In this document: positions 55,768-64,000 of the stretch, one piece after another
How positions within the stretch are numbered: the first letter of the stretch is position 1
Layout of the letters: the number at the start of each line of letters is the position of its first letter
Assembly (NCBI GenBank): GCA_949316235.1
Contig: OX438741.1
Span: 24,270,324-24,334,323, forward strand
Length of the DNA stretch: 64,000 nt
Reading direction: 5' to 3'
Source of the DNA: Oegoconia quadripuncta
Lineage: Eukaryota > Arthropoda > Insecta > Lepidoptera > Autostichidae
Translations under genes and position numbers: made by a program
Notes under the pieces: model-generated
What the model was told of the DNA's origin: nothing
Seen by the model: the letters and a program-made list of their open reading frames with translations, nothing else
The model's database searches: none

Positions 55768-57597
55768 TATAATGAGTTGAGACGCTTCTTACAGTCAGCA
55801 AAAAGATGCAATATCTGTATAACAAAAAGCAAAGTCTGACTGACCCAGAGACCATCGCAGAGCCCAAATTCTTAGACCGATGTAATTGACATTTAGCAAC
55901 AGAGGCGATAAGAAGGGATTTTTAGTATATCAGCTCCAAAAGGGGGGAGAAATATTTCAAACAAAAGTCAATATGTATGTAAACTCGCCCATGGATATAA
56001 ATAAATACGAGATCCAGTATATCTCATAATTCTGTCTAAAAACAGGTTGGTTGGTGGTAGGGCATTTTAAATATCCGGCTGCCTAGCTGCCACCATCTTA
56101 TCTAAATCTGCCGCCAAACAGCAATGTTAATCATTGTTGTGTTCCGGTCGTTAGAGATACGATAGCCACTTCCGCAAATATTTTTGTTTCATCGTCAGTA
56201 CGCTTCAACCTTCGGCCTCATCTACACTTAACATCAGGTGTGATTGAGGTTTGCTAACCCGTTGTGCATAAGAAAAAAAAAACAAACAACTTAAATTTTA
56301 AAATCTGGCTATCTGTGGGCGATACATAGTTCTATTAAAAAAGACTAGATGGCTCTAGCGATATTTTTTCAGTTTCTTTTCTTGAAAAAAATCTATAATG
56401 CCTCTAGAGGCATTTCATCTATTTAAATATTTATTTCGTGACCCCCGCAACGAAGCTAGTTAGTATTTAAGAAACAAATCGTGAAATGAGATTTTACTTA
56501 TTTTATTTTGATAATAAACATCGTAATATTACTTGCATTTGCGGCACACCCTATCTATATCATCTGTCATCAAATAGATTCCCGAATGAGTGCTAAATAA
56601 CTATTGACGTTACAACCAAGATATGATATCATATCGAGAGCCGTGCCAGTTGGTACTTGTATCATAGGCTAGTACTATATTAATTCTGTGTCATATAGAT
56701 AAGTACCTACTCCGTTTTTTCTACAGATTATAAATGGCTATGTCATTTTCATTAGAGTTTTTGCGTAAATATGCTGGAAACAACTCGCAAGATATCCAAG
56801 AACGAGAAGTTCCGCTACTAAACTTTGAATATTGCGATGAAAGTTTTAAAATGTTACAGAAATAATGCTACTAATTATTGACCGTTGTGATTTTTGTGAC
56901 CTGGTTGTTAAAGGGACTATAAGATAAATATGGGATGAAATGTTATAAAATTTGCTTTATCTGTATGGGATGATTATAGATAAAGAAATTTTTTACAACA
57001 TTTGCAAGCTTAATTTTCATTAATTAAACATAAAATAGATATGTATTATACATATTAAAATAATTGCTGTTATTGAATTATATAAGATGGAAGCTCTTGT
57101 TAATCATTTGATATAAACATGTATCCAGTAAACAATTTTAGGGTTGGCAAACATATTTAAGAAAAAAGAGAGGAAGGGGAAGACCTAGGCGCAATTACTT
57201 TGACCAAGTAAAAAAAAGTTGAATGTCGTGTCGTGAACCAAGAGGTTAAATCGAGAGCGGAAAGCGGAGACACGTGGTCATTACTCCACTGACAAGAGCA
57301 TAACTCTTAAATTGAAGAAGAAACTTAATTAAAACGAAGTTCCAGTATAAGCGGGCCTTGCGGCGATCACATCGCCGATAGCATCGCGCGGTCAGCTTAC
57401 ATTGGAAGTGTTAAGGTACTGGTTAAAGGACTGTACCAAAATTATAGCTTTTACTTACAAATAACTAAATCTTCATGTTAATATTACTTATATCGCATTG
57501 GTTTGTAGTTTTAGGGTTCTGTAGCCAACAAGGAACCCGTATAGTTTGCGCAGTTATGGTGATAACTTGGGTATCTCGTTTTTGTTATGTATTAATC
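55768..57597. other. ALDH intergenic region
   Basis: Holds SINE-1 at 56046-56282. The rest (55790-56040 and 56290-57590) is AT-rich with no gene signal that I can support. Confidence 0.6.
56046..56282 (+). mobile_element. SINE-1 copy, body and tail
   Basis: Contains the family landmarks ggtggtagggcattttaaat, atctgccgccaaacagcaat, tgttccggtcgttagagat and the tail acccgttgtgcataag followed by A-run. The tRNA head is missing. Confidence 0.8.
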
Positions 57598-57890
57598 ACG
57601 GCAGGCGTCGGTGGTCTTCCAATTTGGGAGGTCCGGTTTCGATTCCCAGGCAGGCCATGTACATGAGTATTTAAATTTAATATAATTACTTATATGCATT
57701 TATCCGACTGCTATTAAACGGTGTTCTATAGGAAAACATCGTGAGGAAAACCTGCAGGCCTGAGAAATAAATATTCAAAGGCATGTGATGTCCCCCAACC
57801 CGCATTGGGCCAGTGTGGTGGACTATGTCCCATATTCCCTCATTATACGATGTTTACGGGCCGAGATGATGATGATGATGACTGGCAGAC
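57598..57890 (+). mobile_element. SINE-2 copy, near full length
   Basis: tRNA-like head ggtccggtttcgattcccag, body gtgaggaaaacctgcaggcc and aacccgcattgggccag, ending gtttacgggccgagatgatg with a gat microsatellite. Confidence 0.8.
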
Positions 57891-57904
57891 AGCTGATTTT
57901 GTTA

Positions 57905-58140
57905 CAGTATATAATTGATAGAAGTTGCCGTGTGGTTACTGGTAGACAGTTAAGGACCAATCCTCTCTTCTCGTATCAAAAAATGCATAAGCCAGTGATG
58001 GGCAGAAGCGACATTGATGTAGAGCTTCCAAAAAATTTGCGATCGCAAACCCGCCTGCCCAACGTGGCGATTAGGGCAAAATCGTTTCGTGGTATATGAT
58101 GCAAGCGCCCCATGGGAGAGGCTTCTGCCAACATTGTACT
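57905..58140 (-). repeat. Dispersed retroelement-like fragment
   Basis: The minus strand reads cgccacgttgggcaggcggg after a tccattgggg-like start. Related strings occur at 39895-39965 and 30330-30375. Common lepidopteran repeat; class unknown. Confidence 0.45.
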
Positions 58141-58239
58141 GCTATAGTAGGTACTTACTTGATATGATAGATAGGTAATACCATTACTACGAGTAATATG
58201 ATTTACAGCAACAGCAACAGCAATATGTATCAATGCAAA

Positions 58240-58890
58240 ATTAATGTATTGCCTTTTTGTACAATAAAGCGTTTACAAACAAACAAACAAACAAAATTTC
58301 GTCGATACAGATTAAATCGTCTGTATGTCATCGACATCTGCCACAAATCTGTCTTAACTGCTGCACAATATACTGCTAGTTTTAAGAAATGCTAGTTATT
58401 ATAGGTTAAGGTATAATAGGGCTGGCATAATCACTTGAGTGATTAAAGCCCTTACAAAAAAAAATCTATACTGCTGAACATAGGCCTCTCCCATAAGTTT
58501 CCAAAGCGGAAGCGGCCTGATGTGTACAACTTCTGCGTATGCAATGGCGAAATTCGTAACACCTGGTTTACGCTGTGGTTTAGGTTTTGGTTAGTTTAGA
58601 AAGCAATATAATATCAAAATGCAATGCATGCAATCAATCATCAATCAAAATCAATCAATATGAAACATTGCCCTTGAAATAAACTGTAGGTACATAAATT
58701 GAAAATTTAGAAAACCCTTAATTAAATAAATTAATAACTGTGTTAAATATTTTCGAAACGGCTGAACCGTATGCATTAAACATGGCGATCCCTTTCCCCT
58801 ATAATTAAATATAAAAAAAGTCGCACTGAAATCGAACCACACACACAACACCGTCAAACTCATAAAACCCGTAATTTTTCGTCGGGGGAT
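58240..58890. other. LINE 3' end and dispersed repeat
   Basis: Around 58245-58300 a plus-strand aataaag followed by an (aaac)n tail looks like a LINE 3' end. 58735-58890 is a copy of a dispersed repeat (cgaaacggctgaacc ... acccgtaatttttcgtcggggg) also found near 3140, 8660, 22640, 34636 and 50105. Nothing coding. Confidence 0.5.
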
Positions 58891-59189
58891 ATAAGATAAG
58901 ATAAGATAAGATAAGATAAAATTTATTTCAATATAAAAATTAACCTAAATACATGACTTATTCTATAGTAACATAGTCCAAATAATACTATATTATGTTA
59001 CCTAAACTAAGTAAATGTTTACTTGTGTCTTAGGCAACACGATTGCTAAAACAAAAATAATGAGACCTATTACTTACAATTAAATCAAATAAACAATAAA
59101 ACATTTCCTATTTACTCTTAAATAACCTTACTTTACATTTACCTATCTACTCACTTACTCAGAATGCGTGATTATCTTACAATGAGGAC
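58891..59189 (-). mobile_element. 3' UTR and (CTTAT)n tail of the LINE at 59.2-60.5 kb
   Basis: Downstream of the RT stop the minus strand carries about 270 nt of AT-rich UTR, AATAAA at 58922-58927, and a terminal run of about six CTTAT units (plus-strand ataag, 58891-58920). Short tandem tails instead of poly(A) mark several LINE groups. The tail abuts a dispersed repeat ending at about 58890. Confidence 0.8.
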
Positions 59190-60487
59190 CTAAGCTACTA
59201 ATGTCAGCAACTTTTCTGTTTCATCGTATGTTTTGCGTTTTAGCCAGTTGGATGTGAGTTTCTTACATTCCATTTGGCTCAATGAGTAGATATTAAGATG
59301 TTGGTTTATTTTATTATATAGGTACGCTCCGAGAAAACAGAAAAATCGCTGCGAGTGAGCAAAGCGGAAAGATTCGCTAGGACAGACTAAATGTGCTAGT
59401 CTACGTGTGGAAAGGGAAGAGGGGTCATATGTTGTTGTCGAGTGCTTTTTGACAATTATTTGTAAAATAAACAATTGTCGCACAGATAGAGCATCAAACT
59501 CGGCCAGGATTTGGGCAGTTGGATATTGGAAAGGTCGGAAATTGCTAACTTTAAGGATGGCCCTCTGGGCTCTTTCAAGTTTGATTATGCTCGTGGTGTA
59601 GGAGCCGCCCCATGCGGTGATGCAATAGAGTAGCAGAGATTGGCATAGAGATAAATACACAGTTTTGAGCAGGCAACGGTTTGCCGCGTGTCTCAGGTTT
59701 TTAAAAACATATATCAATTTTCTTACTCTGGCAGTAAGGGTTTCTATGTGCTCCTTAAAATTTAGGTAATTATCTATAATGACACCTAGGTATTTTATTG
59801 ATTTTGTAGACCTAAGTTTGGGACATTCGCAACCACTGTCATTAGGGGGATCCATGCATAGGTGTGCAACTATTGAAAAACTATTTTCCACTGGTTGGGA
59901 AGAAGAGTTATGCGAGAAGGTCATGTACTTAGTCTTTTCAGGGTTCAAGGACAGTGAATTAGTCTTTAGCCATTGCGTGACGAGATTGAATCCATCTTGG
60001 GCTCGAGCATTTGTGTCATGCCAACTATCCGCGCTAAATATTAATGCCGTATCGTCAGCGTAAGATATGATCTTACCATTGCGAAGATGTTTGGTGCCTA
60101 AATCATTAATATAAATCAAAAATAGGATAGGCCCTATAATGCTACCCTGTGGGACGCCATATTCTATGGGAAGTTCTTCACTAATGGTATTATCAATATT
60201 GACACATTGACTTCTATCACAAAGATAATCTTGCAAAAGTTTGTGTTGTAGTCCTCTTATTCCTAGCCGTTCCAGCTTGGTAAGTAGGATGGGAATGTTA
60301 ACTGTGTCAAAAGCTTTTGCGAGGTCCAGACAAATACCTACGCACTTCTTTTGGAGATCCATTTGTCTTATCACGTGATCGGTAAGTTCGTGAACTGCGT
60401 CGCTAGTGGATATAAATTGAGCTAAACGGTGTCGAAACTTTTCATTTCGGCTCTGTAGGTAATACAATATCAGAAAAATCGGGCTTT
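59190..60487 (-). CDS. Non-LTR retrotransposon reverse transcriptase (CR1/jockey-type), 5'-truncated, open
   Basis: An uninterrupted minus-strand frame of more than 425 codons ends at 59190. RT motifs in order: LAKAFDTV (motif A), YGVPQGSIIGPILFLIYIND (motif B), SYADDTAL with the catalytic YADD (motif C), LSLNPEKTKYMTF (motif D) and KYLGVIID (motif E), followed by a thumb-like region to KLLTLVA. The FGFR-type segment usually found before STSDAVHEL is absent, and no endonuclease domain or ORF1 is present, so the copy is 5'-truncated, as target-primed insertions often are. The frame shows no stop or frameshift, which points to a young insertion. Clade placement rests on motif style alone. Confidence 0.92.
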
Positions 60488-60938
60488 AGAGTTTACCAAG
60501 AAGCACTAGGAGCCCAATCTCATTCGCTTTTTCGATTTTCGATTAGCGAAGATAAGCGATGTCTGGCGTGGTCACCCTGGCGATGGATGACCACTAGTGG
60601 TTATGTGGTTCCTTGACTTGGATTGATATTAAATTGTTTTCAATTGAAGGCAGTCGGTGACTTGCAGGGGCAGCTTCAAAACACTTTACTGTCAGGTGAC
60701 TACTAGTCTGACAAATCTACCAATACACACTGGGCCCGCGTGGTAGTTCATTGTCTTCCAGTGAGAGGAGGCTATGCCCCAACAGTGAAGAACTGCAAGG
60801 CTGATAATGAGAAAGTTTAAGCAAAAATAAAAAGAATAATTTAACAATTGATAAAATTGTTGTAAATTTTAATAAGTCAACTTTTCGAAGTATATAATAT
60901 TAGGTATGTACATTATTCCAGTTACAAGCAGAGAATTA
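60488..60938. repeat. Spacer between the LINE and ALDH-B 3' end, with a SINE-3 fragment
   Basis: 60722-60815 (plus) carries tgggcccgcgtggtagttc and ccagtgagaggaggctatgc. The same family appears in reverse at 49306-49430 and, weakly, 10606-10690. The rest shows nothing. Confidence 0.5.
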
Positions 60939-61008
60939 TTAGAATTTCTTTGGCAGGGATATCATTACAGTCTTCACTTCCAAATACGGCTCTAAGCTGT
61001 CTTTGCCA
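60939..61008 (-). CDS. ALDH-B last exon, C terminus and stop
   Basis: Reads [20 protein letters not shown] then KKF and TAA. Acceptor ttttacag. A weak ATTAAA signal lies at 60868-60873 on the minus strand. Confidence 0.93.
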
Positions 61009-63499
61009 CTGTAAAAAAAAAAACAAATTAGTTTATTCATGACGCTCATTTTCTGCAGACACAATAGAATTCTATTGTGTCTGTGTCGCCAGATCTTTGA
61101 CGACCCAAGGGTTACTAATATATTAAACTTTTGAAAATGAATAAAAACATCCACATCTTAAAAATTACTTCGGAAAAATATTTTTTTTGTAATCAGTTGA
61201 CAAACACTGCTGGACATAGGTCTCCTCCCTAGATTTCTAGATCACCCGGTTGGAAGAGGCCTGCATCCAACAACGACGACCTGTTAGGTGTAGTGGTTAG
61301 AAACTTTGACTGCTATACCAAAAGGTTGCGGGTTCAAATCCCGCTAGGGGAATATGTATGATGAATATAGACATGTATTCCCGAGTTTTGGCTGTTTTTC
61401 ATTATATATGTGTTTATTTACAACAAAATTTTTTTTTTTTTTTTAATCTTTATTTAATTTAGGGACTTGAGTCCTTCTAGACATGACAGTCCCATCGTAC
61501 CCTGACCAAGATTCACTGATGAGAAGATACAAACATATTATATAATAATCTGGCCGCTATTGATCCAGGTTTACCCAAAATTGATTGAGCCAAACCTACA
61601 GCGTATTGACTCAGCTTTAATTGTCTCATCAGTGTATCTCTTTCATTTCGGTTTCTAGCACATTCCATCAACATGTGTTGGACATCTTCAACCACTCCAC
61701 AGACTTCACAGTTAACAACAAAAATTGTATTTGTGTAGTATATCAACCATCTGATATCCACAACACAAGCCTATAGTTGCTTAATGTGGAACTAGATGGC
61801 GTTGTATGTATGCCCAAGGATATTTATTTATTATTTATTATTATCCAACGACTTCCGCAACCTTCATCAGGTTGTGGATGGACATCCTACACTGCGTTTA
61901 CCGGTGCATGGCTTCCATTCGTCGAACATGTGGCCTGCCCATTGCCACTTCATCTTCTTAATACGCTTGGTTGATCATTATTCTATGGATTTCTTAATTT
62001 CTGATCCGATCTCGTAGTGAAGCGCCGAGCATAGCTCTGCCCATAGCTCGTTGTATGATCTTGAGTTGGCTCAAGTAGTGAGATACAACTTTCAGTGTCA
62101 TTGGTGTCAGTTCAAAAATCGTAAACTTACTTTTCGCGTCCAATTCCAGATTCCTTGAAACCACCGAACGGAACATGTGGACTAGAGGCCAAATAGTTGT
62201 TTACCCTGAAAGATAGAAGCGGTTTTAAAATTATATTCTATAATAGGATTCAGTAAACCTAGGCATCGATGTTCAGAGATTTCAAATGCAATCCAAAACT
62301 GCCTGAATTAGGTTGAAAGTTAATTAGAGTTTAATAAGTTTTAATATTCCAGAGATTTATTTGTTCTTTTAGAAATTGAATTTTAAATATCGACAGGATC
62401 ACGAAAATCTGCTTAATTTCCTTCTTAATTATCATACCATATCTACTGAAAAAGTAGTATACCTATGCATCTTTTGAGTCAAGCATCCGTACCTATAGAA
62501 TAAAATATAACAGCTCTAATAGTCTGGACTAAAAAGTAACGAGACGTAGGCGTAAAAAGTAACAGCTTTCTTTTCGTAAATATTACAATACAAATTTATT
62601 GATTTAAATAAGAGTTTGAGTAAATGACAGTTGTAAGTTTGACGATTATATTCTTTATTGCACCAAAATATTACAATAACAGAGTACAAACAATAGGTCA
62701 CGTACAAAGGTGGACTTATCTCTTTAAGAGATCTCTTCCAGTCATGTTATTATGTATATTACAAAAAAAAAAAACTAATAAAAATTCTACTAATAAGTCA
62801 ATCTATTAAAGAAACCTTGAAACGCCTCCAAAGTTCACTACGACACAGAATTTAACTCACCAAACGGTGCCCGCTTCAACATGCTTGCTAAATTGCAGTG
62901 CATTATTCACATTGGTGGTAAATATACCAGCTGCAAGTCCATAGTTGGTGTTGTTGGCTCGGTCGATCACTTCCTCCAGGGTATCGAACTTCAGGATACT
63001 CTGAACAGGGCCGAAAATCTGAAAAATCAATTCTAACGTTAATTTCTTTTGTGAATACACCCCACAGAGATAATCATATCGACATAAATAATACATACCT
63101 CTTCTTTAGCGATGATCATGTCGTCAGTAACATTAGCAAAGACTGTAGGCTCTATGTAATAATGTGAATGTGAATACACCCACAGAGATAATCATATCGA
63201 CATAAATAATACATACCTCTTCTTTAGCGATGATCATGTCGTCAGTAACATTAGCAAAGACTGTAGGCTCTATGTAATAATGTGAATGTGAATACACCCA
63301 CAGAGATAATCATATCGACATAAATAATACATACCTCTTCTTTAGCGATGATCATGTCGTCAGTAACATTAGCAAAGACTGTAGGCTCTATGTAATAACC
63401 TTTGGACCCAATACGATTTCCACCGGTCAACAGCTGCGCTCCCTCATTTTTACCCTTTTCGATATATTCAAGGGCCTTGTTCATTGTCGCCGCATCTGT
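60939..63499 (-). CDS. ALDH gene B: tandem paralogue of ALDH-A, last four exons only
   Basis: Partial aldehyde dehydrogenase continuing past the right edge of the window. Visible coding exons, in transcript order, are 63335-63499, 62861-63018, 62131-62205 and 60939-61008 (468 nt, 155 residues plus TAA). They match gene A exons 8-11 one for one, with identical exon lengths and phases. They cover the coenzyme-domain end, Glu before [18 protein letters not shown] and [14 protein letters not shown]. The exons with catalytic Cys, Glu and Asn would lie beyond base 64000, so activity cannot be judged here. Introns are short (316, 655 and 1122 nt). The first visible intron holds two extra copies of the exon's 3' part. 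No frame damage is seen in the exons. Confidence 0.93.
61272..61850 (+). mobile_element. tRNA-derived SINE (type 4B), split by a LINE insertion
   Basis: Head has box-A-like ggtgtagtggttag and box B ggttcaaatcc; the body ends with the landmark agatggcgttgt. The halves are 61272-61428 and 61724-61850. It lies in the last intron of ALDH-B. Confidence 0.8.
61429..61714 (-). mobile_element. 5'-truncated LINE 3' end inserted in a SINE, with 9-bp target-site duplication
   Basis: A 286-bp insert. On the minus strand it starts in ORF2 coding for a zinc-finger C terminus ([20 protein letters not shown], pattern CX2C then H and C), runs to a stop near 61513 and ends in poly(A) (poly-T at 61429-61444). 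It is flanked by acaacaaaa at 61420-61428 and 61715-61723. Intact SINE relatives at 13.6 and 23.5 kb lack it. Confidence 0.88.
61850..62105 (-). pseudogene. RTE-like LINE, reverse-transcriptase C-terminal fragment
   Basis: On the minus strand two blocks are readable: [19 protein letters not shown] followed by a stop, and [13 protein letters not shown] with [12 protein letters not shown] followed by a stop. These match the C terminus of the endonuclease-reverse-transcriptase LINE family abundant in Lepidoptera. Interrupted by stops, so dead. Exact clade (RTE or R4) is not settled. Confidence 0.7.
62131..62205 (-). CDS. ALDH-B exon equivalent to A exon 10
   Basis: Reads [20 protein letters not shown] then IGRE. 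75 nt, acceptor tttcag, donor AAAA then gtaagt. Confidence 0.95.
62505..62830. repeat. Probable LINE 3'-end fragment in an ALDH-B intron
   Basis: The stretch with tctttattgcacc (reverse complement holds AATAAA) and the later aagagatctcttcc palindrome resembles common lepidopteran LINE 3' ends on the minus strand. Otherwise AT-rich with no coding signal. Confidence 0.35.
62861..63018 (-). CDS. ALDH-B exon equivalent to A exon 9
   Basis: Reads [20 protein letters not shown] through [21 protein letters not shown]. Only 4 of 53 residues differ from A. Acceptor ttcag, donor TTTG then gtgagt. Confidence 0.95.
63050..63403 (-). repeat. 118-bp tandem triplication spanning an ALDH-B exon end, its donor and intron flank
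   Basis: The same 118-bp unit starts three times (donor landmarks at 63099, 63217 and 63335). Only the right-most copy is joined to the full exon. The other two (about 63099-63162 and 63217-63280) are 64-nt fragments of the exon's 3' part plus an intact gtatgt donor. Copies look identical apart from one extra C in the left one, so the event is recent, or an assembly error. Confidence 0.9.
63335..63499 (-). CDS. ALDH-B exon equivalent to A exon 8
   Basis: Reads [20 protein letters not shown], then [20 protein letters not shown] and a terminal AKEE. 165 nt, phase 0, acceptor aacag and donor GAG then gtatgt. It differs from A by 12 of 55 residues by my count. Confidence 0.95.
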
Positions 63500-64000
63500 C
63501 TGTTAAACGATAAATATAACATGTTTAGCACTAGTGAATGGTATCTGCTTGTAGGGTCCAGCCTCTTATGGTCATCAGACTATAAAAAGACTCCACGGCT
63601 GTATATAAACCTCTCCCACAATGCGACTTTCACATTTTTTAAGGCTTTTTTGTACACCCTGGGTGACTATGCCAGCTTCATCGATTTCATCACTTTTTAC
63701 AGACTTTGTCTTAAATATCTTTACAAGCGCTGCTGCTCTTCGTTGTTGTATGCTATTATGCTCATTTCATGCTTCTCGCTTGTTAGGTCATAGTAAAGTA
63801 GTAACATTTACGTGAATGGAATGAAAAACTTTATCATCCATATTAGCATTGTTGGATTTAGTGCACACAGAAACTATTATATATGTATTATGCGGTAAAG
63901 ATCAGAGTTGGTCAAAATCTTTACGCAACTTATAATTTGCAACACAATAAAATATTTATGCAATTTTTAAATTGAGAAATTAAGGGAAAATGCATCATTG
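63500..64000. other. ALDH-B intron, nothing recognised
   Basis: AT-rich sequence upstream of the first visible ALDH-B exon. The next exon, which should start with LNIAV-like sequence and hold the catalytic Cys, is not present before the window ends. Confidence 0.6.

Noticed and set aside
54443..55780. Two similar proteins starting MFFFSHLSRF on opposite strands
   Set aside because: They are the two inverted repeats of one Tc1/mariner element and have no domain of their own.
58150..58200. MVLPIYHIK segment with a gtaagt donor as ALDH-A first exon
   Set aside because: Phase does not fit exon 2; the exon at 53538-53567 fits both sequence and phase.
59407..60063. Plus-strand ORFs of 64 and 94 codons
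   Set aside because: Antisense shadows of the LINE reverse transcriptase.
63521..63815. Overlapping plus-strand ORFs of 90 and 64 codons
   Set aside because: No domain, low-complexity hydrophobic composition, inside an ALDH-B intron.

Overview
The window is nuclear DNA of an insect, almost certainly a moth or butterfly (Lepidoptera). It is AT-rich and its genes are split by canonical GT/AG introns. It is packed with repeats typical of Lepidoptera: tRNA-derived SINEs, R1-clade and RTE/jockey-like LINE fragments, LINE 3' ends with short tandem tails, Tc1/mariner remnants and foldback MITEs. No prokaryotic gene organisation, true tRNA or rRNA gene, or CRISPR array was seen.

The clear protein-coding content is an aldehyde dehydrogenase (ALDH1/2-type) pair on the minus strand. 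Gene A is complete: 11 coding exons from 53567 (ATG) down to 36572 (stop), 1467 nt, 488 residues. All splice junctions are canonical and all phases agree. The catalytic residues sit at the exact family spacing (Asn158, Lys181, Glu257, Cys291, Glu388). A TATA-like motif and a TCAGT initiator lie just upstream, and AATAAA lies about 50 nt after the stop. Gene B is a tandem, head-to-tail paralogue upstream of A. Only its last four exons (63499 to 60939) are inside the window; the rest lies beyond base 64000. One intron of B carries two extra copies of a 118-bp unit that includes the 3' part of an exon and its splice donor. A and B share an 89-nt identical tract in one exon although neighbouring exons have diverged, which suggests gene conversion.

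Layout: 1-36.5 kb is intergenic, a mosaic of decayed and nested transposable elements with a few weak hints of exons (a GC-rich island with possible 5' exons near 16.4-16.8 kb, a possible 5' exon near 34.5 kb, a small secreted-peptide-like ORF at 26.2-26.4 kb). Gene A occupies 36.5-53.6 kb; its introns hold a 56-bp satellite array, a nearly perfect 283-bp-arm palindrome beside a 120-bp minisatellite, several MITEs, and SINE and LINE pieces. From 53.7 to 60.9 kb an intergenic stretch holds a 1267-bp Tc1/mariner derivative with 268-bp inverted repeats, two SINEs and a 5'-truncated LINE with an open reverse-transcriptase frame of 425 codons. From 60.9 to 64 kb is the 3' part of gene B.

I did not find a clearly new biological system. 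The most notable items are the young ALDH pair with its exon-fragment triplication and conversion tract, the large intronic palindrome, the nested retroelements with readable target-site duplications, and an LTR-type primer binding site for tRNA-Lys caught between inverted SINE pieces.
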